Part shown: positions 7,873 through 16,525 of the stretch, one piece after another
Numbering within the stretch: the first letter of the stretch is position 1
Layout of the letters: every line of letters starts with the position of its first letter
NCBI GenBank assembly: GCA_017503375.1
Contig: JAFVTF010000082.1
Location: 62,001 to 126,000, forward strand
Direction of reading: 5' to 3'
DNA length: 64,000 nucleotides
Source of the DNA: Lentisphaeria bacterium
GTDB taxonomy: Bacteria; Verrucomicrobiota; Lentisphaeria; Victivallales; UBA1829
Program-made: the position numbers and the translations under genes
The notes under the pieces: model-generated
The model's input: only the letters and a program-made list of their open reading frames with translations
What the model was told of the DNA's origin: nothing
The model's database searches: none

Positions 7873-10359
7873 TTAATCCGTTATTACGCCCATATTTCCC
7901 GGCTGATAGAAGATCATATTCAAGCGCGGCGGCAGAAAAACTTTCTGTTCCGGCCAGGAATAACGTGTATTATACATGTCTGTCAGACGGAGAATGTTGA
8001 ATCTCAGCGGACGTCTTGCAGAATAATCATCCGGATTGAAGATTACGGAAAGTTTCCAGCCATCTTTTCCCGGTGTGACGCTGCACTCGGCGAAATCAGG
8101 CTGTCTGTAAATTCTGCCGTTCTGTTCCGCATGGAGCAGGGCAGGGAACTTGACTCCCCCGTCATCAAACGCAAAACTGATTTCATCCATTCCGGAAAGG
8201 TGCCCGTCCATTTCCGCTTCCAGAGATAATTTTCCGTTTTCCAGTCGGTCAATTCTCCAGCGGTAATTTTCCACAGTTATCCATCCGGAACCGATTTTGT
8301 AACGGCTGTCGTTCCCTTTTCCGGCGGAAAGCTGTTTCAATCGCCACTGAAGTTTTTCCGGATAATATTTATAACCTTCTGCTTCAGAATGGAATCCCAG
8401 ACGGTTATCCATTTCTGTAAGAGTGAGCATTTGAACTGTATTTTCAATCTCTTTTTCCCGGAGAGAAAACATCTGATTTCTCAAATAATAAAACTGCATG
8501 ATATTGAATGCAGAATTAAACTGAATATCAAGGGCTTTGGCAAGATTGATATCCAGTATTCTATCCATGTTTCCGGAAAACGATTTTCTCAGAGATTCAT
8601 ATTTGACCTGTCCTTTGTGCCACAGCTTTGAAAGTTTTTTCATCTGCAGAATTGCATCTTCCAATTCCATTTCCATGAGACATTCTGTGATGTTATCCCC
8701 GTTTACTTCCGGATCAAGCAGCCAGGTCGGCGTCAATCCCTGATTATGGTCTTCCATATAAAGCGGCCATGAGATTCCATCTGCAACAGGACCGTAATAC
8801 TGGAACATATTTGTTGCCGGATAATTCATATAAGCTTGACTGAAAATTTTCCATGCTTCTGCTGCTTTCCGGGCATGTTTTCCCCATTCCGGTGTGGCAA
8901 GCCGCTCAAGAAATTCTTCTTCCGTATCTTCAAATGTTTCAAATGCCAACTGACCGGCAGCAGTATTCATCAAGCCGGGATAATTCCCGAAATACCAGCA
9001 CTGCATTACCGTGGAAACATTCAGTTCTTTCAGTTGTTTGTATTTCCGGTAAAGGATTCCCGGAACAGGAACGAATGGAACAGTTGCCACTTCATGAGAA
9101 CAGCCGACCTGCAGTTTTGCAGAGACTGGGATCTTGTATTTTTCTGCAATTTCTGCAAAACGGATAAAGTTTTCACTTGGCGTATCAGTTGAAAGCCAGT
9201 AGTCTCCTATCCGGTATTTTTTTCCATTCTGTTCAATGATGGAACCGGATTCACAGTTCAGCTGAACGATCACTCTTTCGGGAGCCCCCTCAAGCAGCGT
9301 GTAAACCTTTTCGTCCAAAGGTTTCGGTTCCGGAAGATAAAGCCAGCAGATCAATTCAGCATCCGGATTGCCATAATCCATTCCTTTGCGCATGGCACGC
9401 CATACCTGGTGGAGAATTTCTTTCCATTCCACTTTGGAACATCTCGGACACAATGTGTGATCCGCACTGGCACAAGTTGTAATGCTTTCTCCCAGCGTGA
9501 TGTTGAGAATTCCGCCCAGGTGCTTGATGGAGGTGAAAATATTCCGGCAGACCTCTTCAAGATACATTTTTCCTTCCTTTGACGAAGGACAGAATGTTCC
9601 TTTTCCGTAAATTTCAAACCCGCGCATTTCCGGATATTTCTGATACACCGGATCATTGAACGGCCGGGCTGTCGGTCCATTCATCTGTAAAAAGATTCTG
9701 ATTCCGTAACGGCGGCATTTATCAACTGTTTCCTGAAGTTTTGCAACACGTCTTTTCACAGTTTCATCTGCTTCACCTGTAAAAGATGAACCGGAAAGCT
9801 GTTCAAATTCTGCGCTGACCCACAGCCCGTTGATTCCGGAGGATGCCAGTCGGTCCAGATAAGACTCCGGATAATAATCGACATCATCCAGCAATTCATC
9901 CCGGTTGGCAGGCGGGCGGTTGATCGGGGAAAAGAAACAGCGGGAAATCCGGTTTTTCAGCCAGGGGGATTTCCGGATTTTCTGTTTTGGCAATTCCGGA
10001 CGGGATAACCCTTTCCATAAATTGATCAGATGGTAAATCCCACGGCGCAGTCCTTCCGGATCGCAAGCGGAAATTTCAGCAGAACGGCTTTCCGTTTTCA
10101 GCTCATAACTTTCCGTTTTCCAATCTTTTTTCAGAAGTTTGAGTTTTACCGGACAGCTGAATGGAATCGCTTCTTTCATAAAATTTTTCAGAGAGTCGAC
10201 TGCCGAACAAAGCAAACCTTCCGGGTCTTCAAAACAGCAAATAATTTCCGGTTCAATTTTCGTTTCCGGTTTTTCCCATTGCAGATAAAGTTTCTGCGGT
10301 TTTTGCAAATCTTCGATAAACCCCCATTCTGCGGGTTGCTTAAAACTGTTTTCCATCAT
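7873..10359 (-). CDS. GH20-like glycoside hydrolase-type protein (paralogue of 40417-43014)
   Basis: 828 residues without an obvious signal peptide. The first ~120 residues end in EGLRRGIYHLINL, the arrangement of the N-terminal alpha/beta domain placed before the barrel in GH20, GH67 and related families. The barrel entry has RISRCFFSPINRPPANRDEL and YLDRLASSGINGLWV. Around residue 302 there is a CPRC pair within a loop after GGILNITLGESITTC. The C-terminal ~120 residues look like a beta-sandwich binding domain. A second copy with the same architecture is at 40417. The start may be 10359 or the adjacent ATG at 10356; GGGAG lies 5 or 8 nt upstream. It follows a PIG-L deacetylase gene by 15 nt, which hints at an N-acetylated sugar substrate. 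The precise activity is unknown. Confidence 0.6.
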   Translation of the reverse strand: MMENSFKQPAEWGFIEDLQKPQKLYLQWEKPETKIEPEIICCFEDPEGLLCSAVDSLKNFMKEAIPFSCPVKLKLLKKDWKTESYELKTESRSAEISACDPEGLRRGIYHLINLWKGLSRPELPKQKIRKSPWLKNRISRCFFSPINRPPANRDELLDDVDYYPESYLDRLASSGINGLWVSAEFEQLSGSSFTGEADETVKRRVAKLQETVDKCRRYGIRIFLQMNGPTARPFNDPVYQKYPEMRGFEIYGKGTFCPSSKEGKMYLEEVCRNIFTSIKHLGGILNITLGESITTCASADHTLCPRCSKVEWKEILHQVWRAMRKGMDYGNPDAELICWLYLPEPKPLDEKVYTLLEGAPERVIVQLNCESGSIIEQNGKKYRIGDYWLSTDTPSENFIRFAEIAEKYKIPVSAKLQVGCSHEVATVPFVPVPGILYRKYKQLKELNVSTVMQCWYFGNYPGLMNTAAGQLAFETFEDTEEEFLERLATPEWGKHARKAAEAWKIFSQAYMNYPATNMFQYYGPVADGISWPLYMEDHNQGLTPTWLLDPEVNGDNITECLMEMELEDAILQMKKLSKLWHKGQVKYESLRKSFSGNMDRILDINLAKALDIQFNSAFNIMQFYYLRNQMFSLREKEIENTVQMLTLTEMDNRLGFHSEAEGYKYYPEKLQWRLKQLSAGKGNDSRYKIGSGWITVENYRWRIDRLENGKLSLEAEMDGHLSGMDEISFAFDDGGVKFPALLHAEQNGRIYRQPDFAECSVTPGKDGWKLSVIFNPDDYSARRPLRFNILRLTDMYNTRYSWPEQKVFLPPRLNMIFYQPGNMGVITD

Positions 10360-10374
10360 TCTTTCTCCCAGATT

Positions 10375-11163
10375 TTACAGATCAAACAAGGCTTGAAATT
10401 CTTCCTGAGATGCTTTTCTTCCATAGGGAGAATATTCAAAAATTTCTGCATATTTTTCGGATCTTCCATTGGTCATGGATGCCTGAATTTTGAACCTCCA
10501 GCCCCAATGCTTGTCAATGAATGCCATCTTTTCTTCCCAGCTCCAGCCCTCTGCTGAGAAATTTTTCTCATCAAGATCCACCCAGGGAAGCCATTCGTAA
10601 AATTGAGACTTGTGACAATCAACCAAACGATATTTTTCTTCTATGCAATCGGATATATCAACAAATGCATCCATCCGGACCGGGCGCGGATCGGTAAAGG
10701 TATCAAAAGAGTGGGCAAAAACAGGATTTTTCGGCGGAACCGGTGCTTCCGGACAAAAATGGGGAACCCTCAGTAAAAATGATGTATCCAATACCAGCTG
10801 AGAGGTGATCCGGTGATCCGGATGATAATCACAGAGACGGTGTGTGATGACAACATCCGGAAGAAATTCTCTGATAATCCGGGTGATATCTTCACGGTTC
10901 TTTAAAGTGTTTTCCAATCTGCCATCCGGATTATTCATGATTTGATACTCTTCCAAACCAAGAATTTCAGCCGAAGCCTGAGCCTCCTGATAACGTCTGG
11001 GAATCAATTCCTGTTCGGAAAGAATATGATGTCCTGCACAACCGTTGGTAACGGAAACAAATTTGACGGCATGACCGGCTTTTATAAGTTTCAATGCAGC
11101 TCCGCCGAACATGAGATCCGGATCATCAGGATGAGCTCCGAAGACAAGAAATCGCTTTTGCAT
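10375..11163 (-). CDS. PIG-L family (LmbE-like) zinc-dependent deacetylase
   Basis: 262 residues. The family signature is clear: FGAHPDDPDLMFGGAAL at residues 8-24 supplies the His-Pro-Asp-Asp zinc and catalytic residues, and DYHPDHRITSQLV near residue 113 supplies the later histidine pair. Members remove acetyl groups from N-acetylglucosamine-type sugars or release other amide-linked groups. No signal peptide is seen, so it acts in the cytoplasm. It is the first gene of a two-gene operon, 15 nt before the GH20-like gene, under a readable promoter at 11213-11240. Together they suggest use of an N-acetylated oligosaccharide; the substrate is inferred. Confidence 0.88.
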   Translation of the reverse strand: MQKRFLVFGAHPDDPDLMFGGAALKLIKAGHAVKFVSVTNGCAGHHILSEQELIPRRYQEAQASAEILGLEEYQIMNNPDGRLENTLKNREDITRIIREFLPDVVITHRLCDYHPDHRITSQLVLDTSFLLRVPHFCPEAPVPPKNPVFAHSFDTFTDPRPVRMDAFVDISDCIEEKYRLVDCHKSQFYEWLPWVDLDEKNFSAEGWSWEEKMAFIDKHWGWRFKIQASMTNGRSEKYAEIFEYSPYGRKASQEEFQALFDL

Positions 11164-11212
11164 AGGATCTTCCTTTTTATTTATACGACTCTGATGATAA
11201 AGAAAACATCTT

Positions 11213-11240
11213 AATATAGCATAGAATAATAAGATTTCAA
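11213..11240 (-). promoter_or_regulatory. Sigma70-like promoter of the deacetylase / GH20-like operon
   Basis: Read on the minus strand: TTGAAA (11240-11235), 16 bp, TATATT (11218-11213). It is placed about 50 bp before the deacetylase start and matches the TTGnnn/TATATT style of other promoters in this window. Confidence 0.6.
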
Positions 11241-11278
11241 GATCGGGTTGATTTTATGCATACCATCTTAAAAATTTT

Positions 11279-11479
11279 AGCGATGTTCCCCATACAGGTT
11301 GGTAAATCCTTCTGCTATTTCAACTTTAAGATGGCATTTCGATTTTTACATCGTAAAAATCGGAATGCCGCAAAAAGGTTTGGAAAAAAGGGGTGGAGTT
11401 TGAGGAGGGGAAAAAGGACCTTTCCTGAAAAGGGCTTTTTCCCCTCCTCAAGTAACAACCTTTATTGGGAACAGAGCTT
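11279..11479 (-). repeat. Short inverted-repeat element, family A, copy 1 (MITE-like)
   Basis: About 201 bp with imperfect 25-bp terminal inverted repeats (20 of 25 positions agree): AGCGATGTTCCCCATA at the left and, as reverse complement of the right end, AGCTCTGTTCCCAATA. The interior matches copies at 14481-14680 and 51688-51888 in the opposite orientation (shared segments: TTTAAGATGGCATTT, GGAATGCCGCAAAAAGGTTTG). No coding capacity. It ends 7 nt behind the pdxR stop codon. Flanks are AT-rich with no clean target duplication. It fills most of the gap 11164-11486; the rest holds the promoter at 11213. Confidence 0.85.
11402..11449 (-). terminator. Perfect 15-bp hairpin in element A copy 1, likely pdxR terminator
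   Basis: 11402-11416 is exactly complementary to 11435-11449 (GAGGAGGGGAAAAAG against its reverse complement), with an 18-nt loop. Transcripts leaving pdxR run through it. The T-run lies inside the stem rather than after it, so efficiency is uncertain. Confidence 0.5.
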
Positions 11480-11486
11480 TATTTTT

Positions 11487-12866
11487 TCAAATTCCGCTGA
11501 ACAGAGAATGTTTCACGATTTCAAGCCCCTGCTGCAACCGTAGATCATTTTCCGCACTGGAAATGGAAATCCGCAGAAACGTTTCTTTTGCCTGTTTATG
11601 TACAGAGAACCGTTCGGAATGGTGAACGGAAACCCCTTCTTCTGTCAGAAGTTTTTCGATTTGCATGCCATCCATTTTCATGTTGGCAAGCGGAAGACAG
11701 CGGAAGAAAGCGTACTGTTTTCCGGGATCAGCACATTCCGGAAAGACGGAATCAAAGATGCTGTTTGCTTTTTGAGCCAGTTCCCGTTTTTCCCGGAGGA
11801 TCTGATCAGCTTTTCCGCTCATGATCAGCTCTGTCATGATTTCGGCATCAAGAGAGGAGGTTTTAATACTCAGGAGATGCAGACCGTTGAGGAGCCGTTC
11901 CCGGAACCGTTCCGGAAATGCGGCAAAGGTCACACGCAAACCGCTGCACAACCCTTTGGTGGAACCGCAGATATAAACAGTCTGTTCCGGAAGATAGGAA
12001 TAAAGGGAATGACCATCACTGTTCCGCAATGCTCCATCGTGATCATCTTCAATAAGAATCAAATCAAATTTCCGGATGACTTTTGCCAAATCCCGTTTTC
12101 TCTCTTCCGGCAGCGTGATGGTTGTGGGGTTGGAACAGTTCGGCATGAGAAAAATTCCGGATATCTTATTGTTTCTGCACACTTTTTCCAGTTCATCGGG
12201 CATCATACCGTTTTGATCGCCGGGAACAGGAACAAGAGGAATATGCATCATCCGGGCCGTTCCGATCAGGTTGGCATAGGTGAAAAAATCGGTTGCGATT
12301 TTGTCTCCGAGTTTGAAAAGGGAGAGCAACGCGGCACTGATCACGTTCTGGGCGCCGGAAAAAATTGCGGTATGAGAAATATCAGTCTGCACATCCAGTT
12401 GAGCCATCCAGCGGACTCCGGCTGCCCGCTGATGAATATGTCCGGACGGTTCAGCATAAGAATAAAGCTGTTCCAGATAACCTTTTTTCAGTACATTTTC
12501 AGTTGCTTCAATTACCGGTTTCCGGACGGAATCAAAACCATTGACAATCCCCAGTTCAATCACATTTTTCCCGGATTGTTTCAACTGTTTTCCAGGAAGG
12601 GAAGATACAAAAGAACCGCGCCCTGTGACACCGTAAATCAGATTCCGTTCTTTGCAAAGATCGTAAGCGCGTGTAACAGTTGTAAAGTTAACTCCCAGAT
12701 AATCAGCGAGTTCCCGCTGCGGCGGAAGCTGGGTTCCCGGAGCAAGATTGCCAGACAGGATGTCGTTTTCCAGCAGGTTTGCAAGGGACAGATAGTATGG
12801 ACGGCTCAGTTTCTCCCTGTCCGGACTCCAGCTTAAAAAGTAATGTTCAAATGAATTTACGCTCAT
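11487..12866 (-). CDS. pdxR: MocR/GntR-type transcriptional regulator with aminotransferase-like domain (PdxR)
   Basis: 459 residues. An N-terminal winged helix-turn-helix of GntR type (LPPQRELADYLGVNFTTVTRAYDLCKERNLIYGVTGRGSFV, about residues 46-86, shown by the PPxRxLA and TVxRAY blocks) is followed by a fold-type I aminotransferase-like domain. YICGSTKGLCSGLRVTF near residue 305 contains the lysine that would bind pyridoxal phosphate. The gene diverges from pdxS, and the shared control region contains palindromic operators, the standard arrangement for PdxR, which activates vitamin B6 synthesis and represses itself according to PLP level. The start at 12866 lies beside the first operator, consistent with self-regulation. 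Assignment rests on family plus context. Confidence 0.88.
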   Translation of the reverse strand: MSVNSFEHYFLSWSPDREKLSRPYYLSLANLLENDILSGNLAPGTQLPPQRELADYLGVNFTTVTRAYDLCKERNLIYGVTGRGSFVSSLPGKQLKQSGKNVIELGIVNGFDSVRKPVIEATENVLKKGYLEQLYSYAEPSGHIHQRAAGVRWMAQLDVQTDISHTAIFSGAQNVISAALLSLFKLGDKIATDFFTYANLIGTARMMHIPLVPVPGDQNGMMPDELEKVCRNNKISGIFLMPNCSNPTTITLPEERKRDLAKVIRKFDLILIEDDHDGALRNSDGHSLYSYLPEQTVYICGSTKGLCSGLRVTFAAFPERFRERLLNGLHLLSIKTSSLDAEIMTELIMSGKADQILREKRELAQKANSIFDSVFPECADPGKQYAFFRCLPLANMKMDGMQIEKLLTEEGVSVHHSERFSVHKQAKETFLRISISSAENDLRLQQGLEIVKHSLFSGI

Positions 12867-12867
12867 G

Positions 12868-12936
12868 ATTGTATTCCATACAATTTTATGGTTTGCTTAT
12901 TGTAATCCATACAATTAAAGGATTTGTATTTACAAT
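12868..12936. promoter_or_regulatory. PdxR operator region: two full palindromes plus a shortened third
   Basis: ATTGTATTCCATACAAT (12868-12884) and ATTGTAATCCATACAAT (12899-12915) are nearly identical 17-bp palindromes, 31 bp centre to centre, about three helical turns. A third related site, TTGTATTTACAA (12924-12935), has a shorter spacer and overlaps the pdxS -35 element. The arrangement fits a dimeric MocR regulator that binds two sites on one face of DNA. Confidence 0.85.
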
Positions 12937-12957
12937 ATCCCCGTTTTATATTAAAAT
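12929..12957 (+). promoter_or_regulatory. pdxST promoter
   Basis: TTTACA (12929-12934), 17 bp, TAAAAT (12952-12957), 39 bp before the pdxS start. The -35 box overlaps the third PdxR-like site, so binding there could block or position RNA polymerase. Confidence 0.6.
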
Positions 12958-12996
12958 CAAGTTTTAACCTCAAAAAAAACAGAAGGAAATTTTTTT

Positions 12997-13872
12997 ATGG
13001 ACGCAACTCAAGCAGAACTGAACCGTAATCTTGCCCAGATGCTGAAAGGCGGAGTCATTATGGATGTCACAACCCCCGAACAAGCAAGGATCGCTGAAGA
13101 TGCAGGTGCATGTGCAGTCATGGCATTGGAACGGATTCCCGCAGATATCCGCGCAGCCGGCGGTGTTTCCAGAATGAGCGATCCGGAAATGATCAAAGGA
13201 ATCCAGGAAGCTGTTTCCATTCCTGTTATGGCAAAATGCCGGATCGGACACTTTGCAGAAGCTCAGATTCTTCAGGCGATCGAAATTGATTACATCGACG
13301 AAAGCGAAGTTCTTTCTCCCGCAGATGATCTTTATCACATCAACAAGCATGAGTTCAAAGTTCCCTTTGTTTGCGGTGCAAGAGACCTGGGCGAAGCTCT
13401 CCGCAGAATTCAGGAAGGTGCTGCAATGATCCGTACAAAAGGCGAACCCGGCACCGGTGATGTCGTTCAGGCTGTCCGTCACATGCGGAAAATGAATGCT
13501 GAGATCCGCCGTGTGGCAAATATGCGGGAAGATGAACTGTTTGAAGCAGCAAAAGAACTGGCTGTTTCTTATGATCTGATCCGTTATGTTCATGACAATG
13601 GAAAGCTGCCCGTGGTCAACTTTGCTGCTGGCGGTGTTGCAACTCCCGCAGATGCTTCACTGATGATGCAGCTTGGTGCAGAAGGGGTATTTGTCGGTTC
13701 CGGAATCTTCAAGAGCGGTGATCCGGCAAAACGCGCAAAAGCCATTGTGAAAGCTGTCACCAACTATCAGGATGCCGCCATGGTTGCAGAACTTTCCTGC
13801 GGACTTGGTGAAGCAATGGTCGGAATCAACCCGGAAGAAATCCGGATCATCATGGAAGAACGCGGTAAATAA
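12997..13872 (+). CDS. pdxS: Pyridoxal 5'-phosphate synthase, synthase subunit PdxS
   Basis: 291 residues, the usual length. PdxS condenses ribose 5-phosphate, glyceraldehyde 3-phosphate and ammonia to PLP. The family is unmistakable: [20 protein letters not shown] with the N-terminal aspartate, [37 protein letters not shown] with the Schiff-base lysine near residue 78, [26 protein letters not shown] with the second active-site lysine near 146, and [18 protein letters not shown] lies upstream of the ATG. pdxT follows after 24 nt, giving the normal S/T pair; this is the DXP-independent route. Confidence 0.98.
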   Translation: MDATQAELNRNLAQMLKGGVIMDVTTPEQARIAEDAGACAVMALERIPADIRAAGGVSRMSDPEMIKGIQEAVSIPVMAKCRIGHFAEAQILQAIEIDYIDESEVLSPADDLYHINKHEFKVPFVCGARDLGEALRRIQEGAAMIRTKGEPGTGDVVQAVRHMRKMNAEIRRVANMREDELFEAAKELAVSYDLIRYVHDNGKLPVVNFAAGGVATPADASLMMQLGAEGVFVGSGIFKSGDPAKRAKAIVKAVTNYQDAAMVAELSCGLGEAMVGINPEEIRIIMEERGK

Positions 13873-13896
13873 GCTGCAGATATCAGGAACTGAACC

Positions 13897-14475
13897 ATGA
13901 AAAAAAGAGTAGCAGTCCTTGCATTGCAGGGAGATTTTGCTGAGCATGAAGATTCTCTCCGGAAATGTGGCGCTGAAACATTCCAGATCCGTCAGAAAGC
14001 GGATCTGGAACAGCAGTTCGATGCCCTTGTTATCCCCGGCGGGGAAAGTACCGTTATCGGAAAACTGCTCCGGGAACTGGACCTTTTTGCACCTTTGCAG
14101 GAGAAAATCAGAAACGGTCTGCCTGTCCTGGCGACTTGTGCCGGGTTGATCCTGCTGGCGGATAAAATCGAAAATGACTCAAAAGAGCACTTCCGGACGT
14201 TGAATGTAACCGTCAAGCGGAACGCCTACGGACGTCAGTTGGGAAGTTTCTGTACCACCGGGAAATTTGCTGATATGGAGAATGTTCCCATGTCATTTAT
14301 CCGGGCTCCTTCCATCGAATCTGCGGGAACAGGTGTAACGGTTCTTTCTGAGTTCAACGGAAAGGCAACTGCTGTAATGCAGGGGAAACAGGTCGCTCTT
14401 GCCTATCATCCGGAATTGCTGGAAGATTGCAGAATCTATCAGTGGTTTCTTGACTGCATTGTTTCCGGAAAATAA
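13897..14475 (+). CDS. pdxT: Pyridoxal 5'-phosphate synthase, glutaminase subunit PdxT
   Basis: 192 residues. PdxT hydrolyses glutamine and channels ammonia to PdxS. Motifs are complete: VLALQGDFAEHE at the start, PGGEST near residue 47, the nucleophile cysteine in LATCAGLILLA near residue 79, GSFCTTGKF in the interface region, and the His/Glu pair in AYHPEL near 170. It is the second gene of the pdxST operon. Its stop codon is followed after 5 nt by a family A repeat whose hairpin probably ends the transcript. Confidence 0.97.
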   Translation: MKKRVAVLALQGDFAEHEDSLRKCGAETFQIRQKADLEQQFDALVIPGGESTVIGKLLRELDLFAPLQEKIRNGLPVLATCAGLILLADKIENDSKEHFRTLNVTVKRNAYGRQLGSFCTTGKFADMENVPMSFIRAPSIESAGTGVTVLSEFNGKATAVMQGKQVALAYHPELLEDCRIYQWFLDCIVSGK

Positions 14476-14480
14476 TTTTT

Positions 14481-14680
14481 GGCTCTGTTCCCAATATGGG
14501 TTATTTTGTGATCGGGGAAGAAGGGAAAAAATTTTAAGGAAATTTTTTCCCTTCTTCCCCGAACCCCATCATCCTTTTTCAAACCTTTTTGCGGCATTCC
14601 GATTTTTGCAGCGCAAAAATCAAAATGCCATCTTAAAGTTAAGTGGAAGGATTTACCAACACATACAAGGAACAGAGCTT
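14481..14680 (+). repeat. Short inverted-repeat element, family A, copy 2 (MITE-like)
   Basis: 200 bp. The left end GGCTCTGTTCCCAATA and the reverse complement of the right end (AAGCTCTGTTCCTTGTA) are inverted repeats. Interior: a hairpin at 14513-14561, then CCTTTTTCAAACCTTTTTGC and an imperfect stem formed by GGCATTCCGATTTTTG and CAAAAATCAAAATGCC (about 14592-14628). Same orientation as the copy at 51688. Flanks share TAATTTTT on both sides, a possible 8-bp target duplication. No coding capacity. Confidence 0.88.
14513..14561 (+). terminator. Perfect 21-bp hairpin in element A copy 2, likely pdxST terminator
   Basis: 14513-14533 pairs without mismatch with 14541-14561 around a 7-nt loop. 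The stem has G-rich then A-rich arms, so it could terminate transcription from either side. It lies 37 nt behind the pdxT stop codon. Confidence 0.6.
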
Positions 14681-14691
14681 AATTTTTTTAC

Positions 14692-14720
14692 TTGAAAAAT
14701 CCCGTTCTCCGATGTATAAT
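14692..14720 (+). promoter_or_regulatory. Promoter of the DUF4186 gene
   Basis: TTGAAA (14692-14697), 17 bp, TATAAT (14715-14720), 28 bp before the start codon. It begins only 12 bp after the family A repeat. Confidence 0.65.
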
Positions 14721-14748
14721 TATCCTGTTCTGTTGAAAGGGAGAAATT

Positions 14749-15147
14749 ATGAATCGTGACGAACAATGGGAACAACTGAAAATACGGCTGGCACAATCCA
14801 AATTCCGGTCCCGGTTCCGCTTGAAAGAAAAAGAGTTGAAGATCATAGCAGAACGGGGCTTGACGGAAGTGGAACACCAGAGCCGTCAGATTCTGCTCCG
14901 GCGGCTGGCTCCGGCATTTCCGGAGAATGACGGCAAGCAGACTCCCATGCGTGGACATCCCTGTTTTGTGGCTCAGCACGCCACCGGGATCTGCTGCCGC
15001 AGCTGTCTGGAAAAATGGCACGGAATTCCAGGGGGGCGAGCCTTAACAGATTCAGAAGTGGACACTTTGACACATATCCTCATGAGCTGGATACGGGAAC
15101 ATTCTTCCGGAGCAGAAAAAATCCCGCATACTCCTGATTTATTTTGA
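14749..15147 (+). CDS. DUF4186 family protein
   Basis: 132 residues with no signal peptide. The C-terminal half carries the family's recognisable block: RGHPCFVAQHATGICCRSCL then EKWHGIPGGRALT, with cysteines near residues 84-88 that could bind a metal, and a final helix LTHILMSWI. The function of DUF4186 is not known. The gene is monocistronic, between a family A repeat upstream and a family B repeat that starts 6 nt after its stop codon. Confidence 0.8.
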   Translation: MNRDEQWEQLKIRLAQSKFRSRFRLKEKELKIIAERGLTEVEHQSRQILLRRLAPAFPENDGKQTPMRGHPCFVAQHATGICCRSCLEKWHGIPGGRALTDSEVDTLTHILMSWIREHSSGAEKIPHTPDLF

Positions 15148-15153
15148 TTATGT

Positions 15154-15317
15154 GAGGCAATTTCAAAAGTCTTCAAAAATGTCTGAAAATGGAGCGTTTT
15201 CGGCTTGTCCTCCGGAGTTTTAACGAAGGAGGATGGAAAGCCACGCTCAAACTACCATTTCCATCTCATCAGCAATCTCTTTTCAGCCAAATTTTGCCGG
15301 ACTTTTGAAATTACCTC
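15154..15317 (+). repeat. Short inverted-repeat element, family B, copy 1 (MITE-like)
   Basis: 164 bp with terminal inverted repeats GAGGCAATTTCAAAAGTC and, at the right end, GACTTTTGAAATTACCTC. It is flanked by a direct 5-bp repeat TATGT (15149-15153 and 15318-15322), a likely target duplication. The interior is nearly identical to the reverse complement of 35897-36080 but lacks a short block there that is bounded by TCTGAAAA. No coding capacity. It fills most of the 302-bp gap before the regulator gene. Confidence 0.9.
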
Positions 15318-15365
15318 TATGTGAAAAAAAATCTGTTTTTTTCCGCAGTTTTTACTTTTTTTACC

Positions 15366-15394
15366 TTGCATTTTTCTTCCCTGCGGGATATATT
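15366..15394 (+). promoter_or_regulatory. Promoter of the GntR-led glycan operon
   Basis: TTGCAT (15366-15371), 17 bp, TATATT (15389-15394), about 55 bp before the chosen start of the regulator gene. Confidence 0.6.
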
Positions 15395-15449
15395 GAGGAA
15401 GAATGAATAAATTGAACACTTGAACAGTAGAAACAGGAAAAATCTTTCC

Positions 15450-16508
15450 ATGGTCAAAATCAAAGAAGCGATCCGACGTGATATCACGCTCGGGAAATAC
15501 GCCTCCACAGGACGTTTGCCCGGAGTGCGCGAGCTTGCTTTGCGCTATGATTGCAGCAGAGGAACTATTTCTAACGCTCTGAAAGAACTTTCCAATCAGG
15601 GGCTTATCCATACAAAACATGGGAAAGGAACTTTTCTTTCCGAAAGCAGTAAGACATTTATCCATCAATCCAGCCGTATGGTCGGAGCCGCTCTCCTGCG
15701 GAACAGCTGGATGGAATATATGGAAAAACTCCGGGATGAATATCTCCGGGACGGCTGGTTCATTTCTCTCTACTGTTCTTCCGATGATATGCAGAATCCG
15801 GAAGCGGAACGGCATTTTCTGGAATTGGCATTGCGGCAGAATTTTGCAGGTGTGATTCTCACCGGAACTCCGCTGGAACCGCTCAACAGTGATCTCTACC
15901 TGAAACTGCGGCAGGCGGGAATGAAAATCATGCATCTCACCAATTACAAAACAGATATGTCCGGAAATGCCACAATCCTGCCCGATTACCGTATGGCAGG
16001 TGCTATGGCATGTTCTGTCGCAGCCGCCGGAGGGAAAAAAAGAATCGTTCTCATTACAACCGCAGGAAATCATCCTCCGAGTACAGTGTTGCGGATGGAG
16101 GGGCTTTCTCTCATGAACCGGGCTTTGGGAATGGAACGGCTCCCGGATTTGCTCCTGGCAGAAGGGGACCGGATTACACCTGCGGTTGAAAAGCAGCTCC
16201 ATGAATTTTTCAAGACATGCGGCAGCTGCAGCGATCTGGCGTTTCTGGCTGACGATTGTGCAACCCTGTGGGATCTTCAGCAATGGATGAAACAAAATGA
16301 AATTTGTTCTGAAAAATCCCCGTTCATGCTCTCCATGTCTGACACACATCCGACCAAAAGGTTTATCAATTACATCGGATTCAACTATGAGCAAAGTCTC
16401 AGACTTGCCATGGAATACATTGCAGATGACTCGATCCGGCCTCTTGATCCGTTTCACAGAATGCTCGAACCGTTTCTGCACCTTCACCCCGAACAACAAT
16501 GCAATTAA
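15450..16508 (+). CDS. GntR-type regulator with LacI-like ligand-binding domain
   Basis: 352 residues. The N-terminus is a winged helix-turn-helix (KIKEAIRRDITLGKYA, LPGVRELALRYDCSRGTISN, LIHTKHGKGTFLS, residues about 3-66). The rest resembles the periplasmic-binding-protein-like sensor of LacI/GalR regulators (FAGVILTGTPLEPL, GGKKRIVLITTAG, DLAFLADDCATLWDL), the AraR-like arrangement that senses sugars. ATG 15450 is preferred because AGGAAA lies 9 nt upstream; a TTG at 15420 would add ten residues. It heads an operon of glycan genes 17 nt downstream and probably controls it and itself; the sensed sugar is unknown. Confidence 0.82.
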   Translation: MVKIKEAIRRDITLGKYASTGRLPGVRELALRYDCSRGTISNALKELSNQGLIHTKHGKGTFLSESSKTFIHQSSRMVGAALLRNSWMEYMEKLRDEYLRDGWFISLYCSSDDMQNPEAERHFLELALRQNFAGVILTGTPLEPLNSDLYLKLRQAGMKIMHLTNYKTDMSGNATILPDYRMAGAMACSVAAAGGKKRIVLITTAGNHPPSTVLRMEGLSLMNRALGMERLPDLLLAEGDRITPAVEKQLHEFFKTCGSCSDLAFLADDCATLWDLQQWMKQNEICSEKSPFMLSMSDTHPTKRFINYIGFNYEQSLRLAMEYIADDSIRPLDPFHRMLEPFLHLHPEQQCN

Positions 16509-16525
16509 TATAAAGGAAAAAAATC

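Noticed and set aside
11598-12836. A 412-codon plus-strand open frame
   Set aside because: Antisense of pdxR, which has clear HTH and PLP-lysine motifs.
15420-15449. TTG start for the GntR-type regulator
   Set aside because: No ribosome binding site at suitable distance, while ATG 15450 has AGGAAA nine bases upstream and gives the normal N-terminus.
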